This document shows, piece by piece, positions 42,625 through 52,332 of a stretch of 64,000 nucleotides of DNA. This DNA is from an uncultured bacterium. Lineage in GTDB: Bacteria; Desulfobacterota_D; UBA1144. The notes under the pieces are model-generated. The model saw only the letters and a program-made list of their open reading frames with translations, did no database searches and was not told the origin of the DNA. How positions within the stretch are numbered: position 1 is the first letter of the stretch; the number at the start of each line of letters is the position of its first letter. The stretch covers positions 1 to 64,000 of the forward strand of contig CAJWZJ010000004.1 of assembly GCA_913050245.1 (NCBI GenBank), written 5' to 3'. A program made the position numbers and the translations under genes.

Positions 42625-43963
42625 GTTCCCAAGTAGTTGAATCTTTATTATCAATTAGTATGAATCCAAGACTTTCAGCCTGGCTCCTTAATTCGTCAGC
42701 CAATTTCCAGTTTTTATCCTTCCTAGCATTATTTCTTTTTATAACTATTTCAGAAATCATTTCTTCGTTTATATTTTCTTTTTGATTTATAAAAATTTCG
42801 CGCCATCCTTTAATACCCATAACAAATTCAAATTCTTCAATCTCTTTTATATTTGATTGGTTAATTAAACCCTCATTGATATATTTAAAAAATATTCCAA
42901 AAGCTTTAGCAGTATTAAAGTCATCTAGCATGGCTTCTTTCCATAAATCTCTAAATCCCTTATCTCCAGAATTATTACCCTGGGTATTTATTTTTTTTAC
43001 TATTTTCCTAACACTTTTCTCTACCTCTAACAATTTTTCTTCTGATAAATCTACTGGAGTTCTATAATGATGAGAAAGAAAAAAAATTCTTATTAAATTA
43101 AAATTCCATTTATCTAATGCATCTCTAATGTTAATGATATTACCTATAGACTTAGACATTTTCTCTTGATTAATATTTATTAGGCCGTTGTGCAGCCAAT
43201 AATTTGCAAAGCAACCATCATTAATACTTTCTGATTGAGCTATTTCATTTTCATGATGAGGAAATATTAAGTCTCTTCCACCGCCATGAATATCGAAATT
43301 TTTTCCTAAGTGATTACAGCTCATAACCGAGCATTCTATATGCCACCCAGGCCTACCTTTTCCCCAAGGACTTTCCCACCCAGGTTCATCATCTTTTGCT
43401 TTTTTCCATAGAGCAAAATCTAAATCATTATTCTTATTAGGATTAAATTCAATTCTATGATTAGTTAGCATGGAATCAGTACTTTGATTTGATAATTTTC
43501 CGTAATCTTTAAATTTATCAATTTGAAAATATACATCTCCGTTAGATTCATAGGCAAACCCATTACTAATAATTCTGGATATTAAATCTATTATTCCATC
43601 TATATTGTCAGATACACAAGGTTGGAAATCAGGATCTATACATCCTAGATTTCTCATATCTTCAATATATTCTTGCTTAAATTTTTCAGAAATATCCTTT
43701 GAATCAACTCCAAGTTCACTGGCTTTATTTATGATTTTGTCATCTATATCAGTGAAATTTTTTACATAAGTAACCTCATATCCAACAATTCTTAAAAACC
43801 TGACAATGACATCAAATACGATTGCAGAACGAGCATGACCCATATGACTACTTGAATAAACTGTTGGTCCACATACGTAGATTCCGACCTTACCATCTTT
43901 TATTGGTTTAAATTCTTCTTTTTTATTAGACAAGGAATTGTATAGAATGAGATTTTTTTGCAT
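42611..43963 (-). CDS. cysS: cysteinyl-tRNA synthetase
   Basis: Charges tRNA-Cys. 450 residues, class Ia. The zinc-binding VCGPTVY and HIGH-like HMGHARSAIVFDV precede the KMSKSIGNI loop. The C-terminal DALR-like anticodon domain includes ARKDKNWKLADELR. Full length. One bp separates it from the upstream ENR-like gene. Confidence 0.97.
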   Translation of the reverse strand: MQKNLILYNSLSNKKEEFKPIKDGKVGIYVCGPTVYSSSHMGHARSAIVFDVIVRFLRIVGYEVTYVKNFTDIDDKIINKASELGVDSKDISEKFKQEYIEDMRNLGCIDPDFQPCVSDNIDGIIDLISRIISNGFAYESNGDVYFQIDKFKDYGKLSNQSTDSMLTNHRIEFNPNKNNDLDFALWKKAKDDEPGWESPWGKGRPGWHIECSVMSCNHLGKNFDIHGGGRDLIFPHHENEIAQSESINDGCFANYWLHNGLININQEKMSKSIGNIINIRDALDKWNFNLIRIFFLSHHYRTPVDLSEEKLLEVEKSVRKIVKKINTQGNNSGDKGFRDLWKEAMLDDFNTAKAFGIFFKYINEGLINQSNIKEIEEFEFVMGIKGWREIFINQKENINEEMISEIVIKRNNARKDKNWKLADELRSQAESLGFILIDNKDSTTWEPIDQ

Positions 43964-44767
43964 TTAAGAGAGCTCTTCTCCACCATCTATTCTTATTATA
44001 TTTCCAGTTATCCAATCAGCTCCGGGATGAGACAAGGCTATAATACTTCCAGAAACATCCTCAGGTAAAGTTAACCTATTACTTGGATTAGCTTTTAATG
44101 CACCATCAACAATTTCTTTATTCCCAGGAATTTTTTCTAGCGCAGGAGTTAAAGTCACACCAGCACATAATGAATTTGCGGTAATTCCATGTGGTGCCAG
44201 TTCAACAGCTAATTGTCTAATATGTGATTCGAGTGCTGATTTTGCAGCAGAAACTGGACCATAAGTAGGCCAAATTTTTCTACTTCCCGCACTAGACATT
44301 GCATATATTCTTGCATTTTTACTAAAAAGTTTTCTCGAACATACATCTTGGGTCCAATACACTAGTGAATTGGCCATTACATCTAATGTCATTTCCATAT
44401 TTTTTTGAGTAACATTTGCAGAATTATCCTCTGATACATAAGGTTTTAGTGATCCAAAAGCTAATGAATGTAAAAGTATTTTAATTTTCTTCTCATTATT
44501 TTTTAAAAATTCACTTACTTCATCAAGACATTCTCTTCTTTTTGTTTCATCAGCTGCATTTATATTATAAAATTTTGCTTTTGAACCATTTTTTTCAATT
44601 GTATTAATTATTTCCTCAACATTTTGCATAGTCCCCTTTCTGTCTAAATGAATTCCAATTATGTTAACACCATATTGAGATAATTTTTTTGAAACCTCAG
44701 CTCCAAATCCACTAGACGAACCCAAAATTAAAGCCCATTCATCTTTAAGCCAGTTTTTAATTTCCAT
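43964..44767 (-). CDS. SDR protein with Y-X6-K signature, probable enoyl-ACP reductase
   Basis: 267 residues, SDR fold with LILGSSSGFG glycine motif at about 13-22 and a HSLAFG strand-end. The catalytic Tyr169 and Lys176 are seven apart in TYGPVSAAK, the Y-X6-K pattern characteristic of FabI/FabL enoyl-ACP reductases rather than the Y-X3-K of ordinary SDRs. The C-terminal GADWITGNIIRIDGGEEL is common to both. This suggests the NAD(P)H-dependent last step of fatty-acid elongation. Alternatively it may be an unrelated SDR with convergent spacing. No fab genes are nearby. Start as in the track. Confidence 0.72.
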   Translation of the reverse strand: MEIKNWLKDEWALILGSSSGFGAEVSKKLSQYGVNIIGIHLDRKGTMQNVEEIINTIEKNGSKAKFYNINAADETKRRECLDEVSEFLKNNEKKIKILLHSLAFGSLKPYVSEDNSANVTQKNMEMTLDVMANSLVYWTQDVCSRKLFSKNARIYAMSSAGSRKIWPTYGPVSAAKSALESHIRQLAVELAPHGITANSLCAGVTLTPALEKIPGNKEIVDGALKANPSNRLTLPEDVSGSIIALSHPGADWITGNIIRIDGGEELS

Positions 44768-44843
44768 ATTTACATCCTTTAGAAGTTTTTATAGACAGTT
44801 TACGCATTAAGGACTCATATTCAAGGTATTATAAGTAGTGTCT

Positions 44844-46082
44844 ATGAAAAAAATTATAGAAATTATAACCACAGGTGATGAGATTTTATCTGGTATTACT
44901 CAAGATAGTAATTTTTATTGGTTGTGCGAGAATATTTTTGCAAGGGGCCTCAAAATTGACTTTCACCAATGTATTGGTGATGATTTGGACAATCTTGTTA
45001 ATTCGCTTGATCTCGCATTATCAAGATCAAATATCATTATATTTACCGGTGGCTTGGGCCCAACTTCAGATGATTTAACTCGTGAAGCAGCCTCAAAATT
45101 TTTTGGAATGAGTCTGAAATACAATAAAAAAATAGAAAACAAGATTAAAGAAATTTTTAAAAGAAGAAAAAGAAAATATTCAAATACTAATAAAAAACAA
45201 TCTTATTTCCCTGAGGGATCAAAAATTATTTCAAACCCATTTGGAACAGCAGATGGTTTTTTAATAAAGAAAAATAAGGCAGCATTTTATTTCTATCCAG
45301 GCGTTCCGAAAGAATTAAAAGCAATGGTTGAAATTTCTCTATTTAAAGATATTGAAAAAATCATTCAATCCTCCAAGAACTTTATGAACTCTGAGATGCT
45401 AAAGATTTATGGATTACCAGAATCAGAAGTAGCTGATAAGATAAAAACAATTAAATCAAATAAAACTCAAATTGGATATAGACCTAATAATTTTGAAATT
45501 CACTTAAGATTAAATTCTTTTGGAAAAACAAAAAAAGATGCCACTCTTGAGTCAACAAGGATTAAAAAAAAGATTTATAAAAAATTAAATCAATATATTT
45601 TTTCAGATGATGATACAAATCTTCCTGAAGCTGTATTCCAAATTTTACTAAAAAAAAGAAAAAAAATATCATTTGCCGAATCATGTACTGGAGGAATGAT
45701 TTCTAATTCATTTACTGACATACCTGGCTCATCGAGGGTTTATGGAACTGGTGTTAATACCTATAGTAATGAATCTAAATCAAAAATTTTAAATGTTCCA
45801 AAAAACTTATTGTCTAAGTATGGTGCAGTTAGTCGTCAAGTCGTAAGATCAATGGTAATAAATTTAGTTAAAACATCTGGAAGTGACATTGGTGTTGCAA
45901 TTTCTGGGATAGCAGGACCTGGTGGAGGTTCTAAAGAAAAGCCAGTTGGTACAGTCTTTGCTGCATATTATATAGATGGATTAATTAAATCCAAGAAATA
46001 TTTTTTCACTGGAACAAGAAAAACTGTGAAGCTTAGGACAACTCTTGAGGTATTCGATTATCTAAGAAGAAACATCAAATAA
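44844..46082 (+). CDS. cinA: CinA family protein (nicotinamide-nucleotide amidohydrolase)
   Basis: Two-domain protein: the N-terminal molybdopterin-binding-like (MoCF/COG1058) domain has TTGDEILSG and FTGGLGPTSDDLTREA, and the C-terminal CinA amidohydrolase has SFAESCTGGMISNSFTDIPGSSRVY and AISGIAGPGGGS with catalytic Ser. It deamidates NMN and hydrolyses ADP-ribose in known homologues. About 412 residues. The ATG at 44844 was preferred over GTG 44838. It precedes recA by 55 bp, a frequent pairing. Confidence 0.93.
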   Translation: MKKIIEIITTGDEILSGITQDSNFYWLCENIFARGLKIDFHQCIGDDLDNLVNSLDLALSRSNIIIFTGGLGPTSDDLTREAASKFFGMSLKYNKKIENKIKEIFKRRKRKYSNTNKKQSYFPEGSKIISNPFGTADGFLIKKNKAAFYFYPGVPKELKAMVEISLFKDIEKIIQSSKNFMNSEMLKIYGLPESEVADKIKTIKSNKTQIGYRPNNFEIHLRLNSFGKTKKDATLESTRIKKKIYKKLNQYIFSDDDTNLPEAVFQILLKKRKKISFAESCTGGMISNSFTDIPGSSRVYGTGVNTYSNESKSKILNVPKNLLSKYGAVSRQVVRSMVINLVKTSGSDIGVAISGIAGPGGGSKEKPVGTVFAAYYIDGLIKSKKYFFTGTRKTVKLRTTLEVFDYLRRNIK

Positions 46083-46137
46083 ATTATATGGAAACAATGT
46101 CTTAAATCCTGTATATTAGAAAAATAGGAGTAATAAG

Positions 46138-47160
46138 TTGCCAGATACCAAGAAAAATTCAGATAACGATGATTCTAAAGATAAGCTGAAAGCAATTGAA
46201 TCAACAATATCATCAATAGAAAAACAATTTGGTAAAGGCTCAATAATGAGACTTGATGGTGATAGTGTAAAAGATGTTGTATCTATTTCATCCGGATCAA
46301 TATGCATTGATAGTGCACTTGGTGTTGGTGGATTCCCTAGAGGAAGAATTATTGAAATCTATGGCCCTGAAGCTTCTGGCAAGACAACACTGGCTCTACA
46401 TGCAATAGCAGAAACCCAATCTAATGGTGGCGTCACAGCTTTTGTTGATGCTGAACATGCATTTGATCCTTCTTATGCGAAAGGTATCGGGATTAAAAAT
46501 GAAGAATTATTAATTTCTCAGCCAGATTATGGAGAACAAGCGCTAGAAATAGTTGATCAGCTTGTGAGAAGTTCGGCAGTTGACATGGTTGTTGTTGATT
46601 CAGTAGCAGCCTTAACTCCAAAGTCAGAACTTGATGGAGAGATGGGAGACACTCATGTAGGGCTTCAAGCTAGGCTCATGTCACAAGCATTAAGAAAAAT
46701 TACAGCTACTGTATCTAGGTCAAAGTGCACAGTAATTTTTATAAATCAATTAAGAATGAAAATCGGTGTTCCTTCATATATGAGTCCTGAAACAACAACT
46801 GGTGGAAATGCATTAAAATTTTATTCATCTGTAAGGTTGGATGTTAGAAGAATAGCGTCGATTAAAACTCCAGATAGTGTTGTTGGTAATAGAGTTAGAG
46901 TAAAAGTGGTTAAGAATAAAGTAGCTCCTCCTTTTAAAGAGGCTGAAGTTGATATTATTTTTGGAAAAGGGATATCTAAGCTTGGAGAATTAATTGATTT
47001 AGGTGTTGAATTTGGTTTTGTCGAAAAAGCCGGTGCATGGTTTTCTTACTCTGGAGAAAGAATAGGGCAAGGTCGAGATAACGCTCAAAAATTTTTAAAC
47101 GAAAATTCAGATATGAAAAAGAAACTAGAGAAAGAGATAAAATCCAAAATTCAACTATAA
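46138..47160 (+). CDS. recA: recombinase RecA
   Basis: Strand-exchange ATPase and LexA co-protease. 340 residues: Walker [10 protein letters not shown] (76-84), Walker [13 protein letters not shown], and loop L2/[11 protein letters not shown] regions are all present. The start is TTG at 46138, preceded by taggag at 7-nt spacing. C terminus ends in a basic tail. No LexA-box palindrome was found in the 55-bp upstream gap. Confidence 0.97.
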   Translation: MPDTKKNSDNDDSKDKLKAIESTISSIEKQFGKGSIMRLDGDSVKDVVSISSGSICIDSALGVGGFPRGRIIEIYGPEASGKTTLALHAIAETQSNGGVTAFVDAEHAFDPSYAKGIGIKNEELLISQPDYGEQALEIVDQLVRSSAVDMVVVDSVAALTPKSELDGEMGDTHVGLQARLMSQALRKITATVSRSKCTVIFINQLRMKIGVPSYMSPETTTGGNALKFYSSVRLDVRRIASIKTPDSVVGNRVRVKVVKNKVAPPFKEAEVDIIFGKGISKLGELIDLGVEFGFVEKAGAWFSYSGERIGQGRDNAQKFLNENSDMKKKLEKEIKSKIQL

Positions 47161-47164
47161 CTAT

Positions 47165-47797
47165 ATGAACTCACTGTCCGTAAATACTTCTGCAAGATCA
47201 ACCAGTATATGTATAAATAGCAATAATAACTTACATAGTAAATTTTTAGATTCAAACAAACCTAATCATTGTGAGGTTTTAATACCAATGGTTAACGAAG
47301 CTTTATCCGAAACAGGTATAAGTTTAAAAAATTTAGATGAAATTAGAGTAAATACAGGGCCAGGAAATTTAGTTTCATTGAGGATTGGAATAACTTTTGT
47401 AAATGTTTTATCAAGAAATCTAAATATTCCTGTTTATGGAATACCTTCCTTTTATGCTCATATAAATAGAAAAAAAATTCAAAAATCTGCATATCTGATT
47501 GCAATAAATATTAGGAATGGCTTTTATTCTTATGCAAAAATTGATTCTTGTTCAATGCAAATTATTGATTTTAATTTAAGGGCAAGTAAGAACATATTGC
47601 ATTCCATATCCCTTAATGATTGTGTTTTATTGTCTGATTCACTTATTGATGATGTTTTAATAGATATGGGATTTAAAGAAAATATCATTTCTGCTGATGA
47701 TTTAGCAAGGGTAGATGTATATAATTTAACCAGTCTAGTTCAACAAGATTCCCCAATTAAACCAATTAACGAATATTCTTTTATAGTTAATAACTAA
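47165..47797 (+). CDS. tsaB: tRNA threonylcarbamoyladenosine synthesis protein TsaB (divergent)
   Basis: ASKHA-fold partner of TsaD. The conserved NTGPGNLVSLRIGIT (usual GPGSFTGLRIG) and GIPSFYAHI after it identify it. The N terminus SVNTSARSTSICINS replaces the usual D-T-S start. 210 residues. It starts 4 bp after recA. Assignment at 0.8 because the sequence is divergent. Confidence 0.8.
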   Translation: MNSLSVNTSARSTSICINSNNNLHSKFLDSNKPNHCEVLIPMVNEALSETGISLKNLDEIRVNTGPGNLVSLRIGITFVNVLSRNLNIPVYGIPSFYAHINRKKIQKSAYLIAINIRNGFYSYAKIDSCSMQIIDFNLRASKNILHSISLNDCVLLSDSLIDDVLIDMGFKENIISADDLARVDVYNLTSLVQQDSPIKPINEYSFIVNN

Positions 47798-47818
47798 ATT
47801 TGATATATAATAAATCGA

Positions 47819-49351
47819 ATGAAAAAATTTCTTGGTGCAGAGCTTTTTTTTGAAAGTTTGTATAAACTTGGTATCAAAACAATCTTTGGACTCCCTGGGG
47901 GTTATGTTCTTAAAATATATGATGTGATGCCATCTTATGCAAAAAAAATTAAGCATATTCTGACAAGACATGAGCAAGCGGCTACACATATGGCTGATGG
48001 TTTTTCAAGAGCAAGTGGATTACCAGGAATCATCCTTTGTACTTCTGGCCCTGCTGCTACAAACACAATAACTGGAATTTCTACTGCATATATGGATTCC
48101 ATACCTGTTCTGGTCTTTACGGGCCAGGTGCCTACACCCTTTTTAGGTAGTGATGCTTTCCAGGAAGCTGATCACATTGGTATTACAAGGACATGTACAA
48201 AGCACAATACTTTAGTCAGAAAAACTATTGATCTTCCAAAGGCAATTGCAGAAGCTCTTTATATTTCTAATACTGGCAGGAAAGGGCCAGTCTTAGTTGA
48301 TATGCCAAAAGATGTTCTTATAGGTGAAAGTAGCTTTAAGATGCCAAAAAGTATTAAGATTAAAAGTTATGAAGATAGTGTGAACTTACAAAAAAAAGAA
48401 TATGATAATTTTTTAGCTGCCTTTAAAAAATCTAACAGACCACTTTTTATTTTTGGAAGAGGAGCATGTTCAGAAAAATCACAGAAGCAAATTACAAAAA
48501 TTTTGAATAAGTATAAAGTTCCAGGCCTCACTTCAATAATGGCTTTGGGGCTTCTTCATGATTCAAAATATAATTTTGGTTTAATTGATGAAAATTGTTC
48601 AAAAATATCCAAAGACATATTAAAAAAGTCTGATTTGGTTATTTCTGTAGGATGTGACTTGCCAAAAATTGTTAATTTGAAGAATAAGAAAATCATAAAT
48701 GTTAATATTGATAAAGTAGATCTTGATTCTACTAAAGAAGGAAATATTAATGTCCATACTGACTCTTGTGAATTTATTAACAAGTTAGATGATGAACAAA
48801 AATTAAGTTTTTTATGGAAAGAAGATGAATTTAAAAAATTTCATGATAATCATATAAGTGAATTAAATAAAGAGATAAAATTAAATATAAAAGCAAAAAT
48901 ATTCTCTGAAATCTCTAATTTATTTCCTAAAGATACTGTTTTCTGTTCAGATTTTAGTTATGAAGAGGTTAATCTGCAAAGATTTCTTAATATTTCTGAT
49001 TATAGAAATAACTTAATTTCTGGTGGTAATGGAACACCTGGATACGGTTTTCCTGCTGCTATAGGTGCTACCTTTTCCAGACCTAAGTCTAAAGTAGTTT
49101 CAATTTCATCGGGTAAAAATTTTCAATTTAACATGCAAGAAATGATTGTTGCTGTTGAGCAAAAAATTAATTTAACAATTATTGTTTTGAATGATTCTAT
49201 TAACAATAAATATCCTGGCCCAAACTATAAAACCCTAGCAGAATCCTTCAATGTAAGGTCTACAAGAGTAAAAGCTTCTGTATCAATGGGAAATACTATT
49301 AAAAAGTTTATGGGATACAAAGGAGTCACATTAATCGAAATTCTCATTTGA
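47819..49351 (+). CDS. ilvB: acetolactate synthase large subunit-like, ThDP motif degenerate
   Basis: Aligns with IlvB through the N-terminal half: catalytic Glu52 in TRHEQAATHMADGFSR, GPAATNTITGISTAYMDSIPVLV, DAFQEADHIGITRTCTKHN. In the C-terminal half the metal/ThDP motif GDGSFQMN is SGKNFQFN (431-438), so the Mg-binding Asp is lost, while Asn458 at the right distance is kept. The usual RQWQ region after it is missing, and the chain is 510 instead of about 560 residues. It precedes ilvN and ilvC as in a canonical operon. It has no frameshift or stop. It could be catalytically dead, or act differently. Confidence 0.85.
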   Translation: MKKFLGAELFFESLYKLGIKTIFGLPGGYVLKIYDVMPSYAKKIKHILTRHEQAATHMADGFSRASGLPGIILCTSGPAATNTITGISTAYMDSIPVLVFTGQVPTPFLGSDAFQEADHIGITRTCTKHNTLVRKTIDLPKAIAEALYISNTGRKGPVLVDMPKDVLIGESSFKMPKSIKIKSYEDSVNLQKKEYDNFLAAFKKSNRPLFIFGRGACSEKSQKQITKILNKYKVPGLTSIMALGLLHDSKYNFGLIDENCSKISKDILKKSDLVISVGCDLPKIVNLKNKKIINVNIDKVDLDSTKEGNINVHTDSCEFINKLDDEQKLSFLWKEDEFKKFHDNHISELNKEIKLNIKAKIFSEISNLFPKDTVFCSDFSYEEVNLQRFLNISDYRNNLISGGNGTPGYGFPAAIGATFSRPKSKVVSISSGKNFQFNMQEMIVAVEQKINLTIIVLNDSINNKYPGPNYKTLAESFNVRSTRVKASVSMGNTIKKFMGYKGVTLIEILI

Positions 49352-49401
49352 TTCATATATAATGATTGAATTAGATAAGTTTAAATACAGGGAGTTTAAT
49401 A

Positions 49402-49881
49402 GTGAGACATGTAATATCCATTCTTGTTGATAATGAACCAGGTGTTCTTGCAAGAATTGCAGGTTTATTTACAGCCAGAGGATTTAATATAGAAAGTCTA
49501 TGTGTAGCAGAGACTGAAAAGCAATCGTTATCAAGATTAACGTTGGTTACTTCAGGTGACGATTGGATAATAGAACAAATAATCAAAAGATTCGAAAACA
49601 TGATTAATGTTATTAAAGTGGATGATTTCAAAGAATCCCAAAGTTTACAACGTGAATTATTGATAGCACGAGTTAACCCTACTTCTAAAACAAGGTCAGA
49701 GGTATTAAGAGTTGCGGATATCTTTAGGGCTAACGTTGTTGACGTAGGTTCAAAATCATATGCTCTTGAAATAACTGGTAGCAAAGATAAGCTTGAAGCT
49801 TTTGTCGAAATACTCAGACCTTTAGGTTTGAAAGAAATTAATAGGACTGGACTTATATCTTTAAAAAGAGAGAAAAATTAA
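49402..49881 (+). CDS. ilvN: acetolactate synthase small (regulatory) subunit
   Basis: Binds and activates the large subunit and confers valine feedback. 159 residues: N-terminal ACT domain ([32 protein letters not shown]) and C-terminal domain ([26 protein letters not shown]). Start is GTG 49402, following ggag by 8 nt. Full length for the two-domain form. Located between ilvB and ilvC. Confidence 0.95.
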   Translation: MRHVISILVDNEPGVLARIAGLFTARGFNIESLCVAETEKQSLSRLTLVTSGDDWIIEQIIKRFENMINVIKVDDFKESQSLQRELLIARVNPTSKTRSEVLRVADIFRANVVDVGSKSYALEITGSKDKLEAFVEILRPLGLKEINRTGLISLKREKN

Positions 49882-49897
49882 TATATGGAGTTATTTT

Positions 49898-50914
49898 ATG
49901 AAAGTATTTTATGAAAAAGATTGTGATATAGATTTAATAAAAAATCTTAATATTGGAATTATTGGTTTTGGTAGTCAGGGTCATGCCCATGCGCTAAATT
50001 TAAAAGATTCAGGCATGAACGTCTCGGTTGGGCTCAGAAAAGATGGTGAAAGTTGGAAAAAGGCCGAACTATCTGGATTAGAGGTATTAGAAGTTGCTGA
50101 TCTGGTTAAAAAATCTGATATTATAATGATCCTTGCTCCTGATACCAGTCAAAAAGAGATTTATGATAATCATATCAAGGACAATCTCACCACCGGAAAA
50201 TATCTAGCTTTTGGCCATGGTTTTAATATTCATTATGATCAAATTGTGCCAAATGATGATATAAATGTTTTTATGGTCGCTCCAAAAGCACCAGGACATA
50301 CTGTACGTGGAACATATGAAGAAGGAGCTGGGGTTCCTGGACTAATTGCGGTAAACCAAGATCCAACAGGAAATACTAAGGATATAGCCTTGGCTTATGC
50401 TGCTGGAATTGGCTCATCTAGAGTTGGAATTATTGAGACTACTTTTAAAGATGAAACAGAGACTGATCTCTTTGGTGAACAGTCAGTACTATGTGGTGGT
50501 TTGTCAAGCCTGATATTGGCGGGTTTCGAGACTCTAACAGAAGCTGGGTATCCACCTGAGATGGCCTACTTTGAGTGTTTACATGAAGTAAAATTAATTG
50601 TCGATTTAGTTTATCAAGGTGGCATTTCAAACATGAGATATTCCATCAGCGATACAGCTAAATATGGAGATATTACAAGAGGTCCTAGACTAATAGATGA
50701 GTCAGTAAAGAATAGGATGAAAGAAATTTTACAAGAAATACAGAGTGGTAAGTTTGCTAATGAATGGATTGAAGAAAATAAATCTGGTAGGAAAAACTAT
50801 ACAAAGCTGCTTAAAGATGGTGAAACGCACCCTATTGAAGATATAGGTGAAACATTAAGGTCAATGATGACTCCATTATTCAAAAAGAAGCTCGTAGATA
50901 AAGAAAAAAATTAA
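49898..50914 (+). CDS. ilvC: ketol-acid reductoisomerase (class I)
   Basis: Converts acetolactate or acetohydroxybutyrate to the dihydroxy acid with NADPH. 338 residues, class [18 protein letters not shown] Rossmann motif, and the metal-binding [17 protein letters not shown] and [16 protein letters not shown] are all intact. Two bp from psd downstream. It shows that the pathway continues past acetolactate. Confidence 0.97.
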   Translation: MKVFYEKDCDIDLIKNLNIGIIGFGSQGHAHALNLKDSGMNVSVGLRKDGESWKKAELSGLEVLEVADLVKKSDIIMILAPDTSQKEIYDNHIKDNLTTGKYLAFGHGFNIHYDQIVPNDDINVFMVAPKAPGHTVRGTYEEGAGVPGLIAVNQDPTGNTKDIALAYAAGIGSSRVGIIETTFKDETETDLFGEQSVLCGGLSSLILAGFETLTEAGYPPEMAYFECLHEVKLIVDLVYQGGISNMRYSISDTAKYGDITRGPRLIDESVKNRMKEILQEIQSGKFANEWIEENKSGRKNYTKLLKDGETHPIEDIGETLRSMMTPLFKKKLVDKEKN

Positions 50915-50916
50915 TA

Positions 50917-51567
50917 ATGAAAATTGATTATGAATGGACTATTGCAAAAGAAGGATATATTCCAATCCTTCTTTCACTTTTAGTAACTTGGATTCTCACA
51001 GCATTTTTTGGTGTATCAATATTTTCACTTTTATTTTTTATATTACTTCTATTGATAATATATTTTTTTCGTGACCCTGATCGAATATTATTATCAGAAG
51101 ACGGTTTAATATCTCCCGCCGACGGCAAAATTATTACAATAGATACATGTAAGGAGACAGAATTTTTAAATAGAGAAATGAACAGAGCTTGTATTTTTCT
51201 ATCCGTTTTTGATTGTCATATTAATAGAGCGCCTTCAAATGTTAGAGTTGTGGAGACTAGATATTATCCTGGAGCATTTTTCTTTGCAAATTCATCTAGG
51301 TCAATAGAAAATGAAAGACTTTATATACATTTAAAAGATGAAAATGATGAAGATATAGTTTTAATACTTTATGCCGGCTTTATCGCAAGAAGAATTGTTC
51401 CTTACATAAAATCAGGTGATAATCTTAATAAGGCTGATAGGCTTGGGATAATTAAGTTTGGCTCACGTGTTGATATATTTGTTGAAAAAAAATATTCAAG
51501 TGATTTTAAATCGGGAGATAGCGTTGTTGCCGTAGAATCAATTTTATTTAAAAAAAATGAAAAATAA
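50917..51567 (+). CDS. psd: phosphatidylserine decarboxylase proenzyme
   Basis: Makes phosphatidylethanolamine. 216 residues, short type. N-terminal membrane segments (about 15-55), then SPADGKIITI, SVFDCHINRAPSN and YAGFIARRIVPYIKSGD. The autocleavage site is the Gly-Ser in IIKFGSRVDIFV, where the serine becomes the pyruvoyl group. It is 2 bp from ilvC and overlaps pssA by 11 bp. Confidence 0.95.
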   Translation: MKIDYEWTIAKEGYIPILLSLLVTWILTAFFGVSIFSLLFFILLLLIIYFFRDPDRILLSEDGLISPADGKIITIDTCKETEFLNREMNRACIFLSVFDCHINRAPSNVRVVETRYYPGAFFFANSSRSIENERLYIHLKDENDEDIVLILYAGFIARRIVPYIKSGDNLNKADRLGIIKFGSRVDIFVEKKYSSDFKSGDSVVAVESILFKKNEK

Positions 51568-52321
51568 AAAAATTATTTCGTTAATTCCAAATTTACTAAC
51601 ATCATTAGCTTTATTGATGGGACTTTTAGCAATATTTAATCTAATAAATTTGAGTTTAAATTTATCGTCCAAATCAGAGTTTCTTAAATCTTTATGGTGG
51701 ACATGCATATTTATTTATACTGCCGCTTTCTTAGATTTTATTGATGGCAAGATTGCAAGATTACTTAACAAAGATTCAATGTTTGGAATGCATTATGATT
51801 CACTTTGTGACTTAATTTCTTTTGGTGTAGCCCCATCTATATTAGGATATGTCACATATTTATATCAATTTGAAAAATTTGGTTTGGTATGTTCAATTTT
51901 CTATGTTTTATGTGTTGCGCTTAGACTGGCAAGATTTAATACTCTTTCTCATGATGAAAAAGATAATTTTTTTATTGGTCTGCCAAGCCCAATGGCTGCT
52001 GGATTAATTGTTTCAATTGTTTTACTAAATCTTAAATTTAATGTAATAGCCCCATCTTACTTGGGTTACTTGTTTTTATTTCTAGTACCTGTTGTTGGAC
52101 TTTTGATGGTAAGTAATACGATTTTCATTAAGAGGCTAGCTTTTAAAGGAATCAATAGGTTTAATTTTTTAATTATTATTTCGATTGTATCACTTGCTTT
52201 AATAACTAATATTGAATTAGGATCTTTTATTTTCTTTTATTTTTATTTATTTTTTTCACTTTTTAAGTATTTTCTATTTAAGTTAAAGAAAAAGTCTGGC
52301 GAAACAAGCCAAAGTTTTTGA
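51557..52321 (+). CDS. pssA: CDP-diacylglycerol-serine O-phosphatidyltransferase
   Basis: Makes phosphatidylserine, the substrate of Psd next to it. 254 residues with about seven membrane spans. The CDP-alcohol phosphotransferase motif DGKIARLLNKDSMFGMHYDSLCD (D-G-x2-A-R-x8-G-x3-D-x3-D) is complete, and SFGVAPS follows. It overlaps psd by 11 bp and touches the next ORF (4-bp overlap with a possible TTG). Confidence 0.95.
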   Translation: MKNKKIISLIPNLLTSLALLMGLLAIFNLINLSLNLSSKSEFLKSLWWTCIFIYTAAFLDFIDGKIARLLNKDSMFGMHYDSLCDLISFGVAPSILGYVTYLYQFEKFGLVCSIFYVLCVALRLARFNTLSHDEKDNFFIGLPSPMAAGLIVSIVLLNLKFNVIAPSYLGYLFLFLVPVVGLLMVSNTIFIKRLAFKGINRFNFLIIISIVSLALITNIELGSFIFFYFYLFFSLFKYFLFKLKKKSGETSQSF

Positions 52322-52332
52322 AAAATTTAATT

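Noticed and set aside
46083-46137. LexA/SOS box upstream of recA
   Set aside because: I looked for CTGT-N8-ACAG-like and other palindromes; CTGTATATTAG is present but its second half is not, so no box is claimed.
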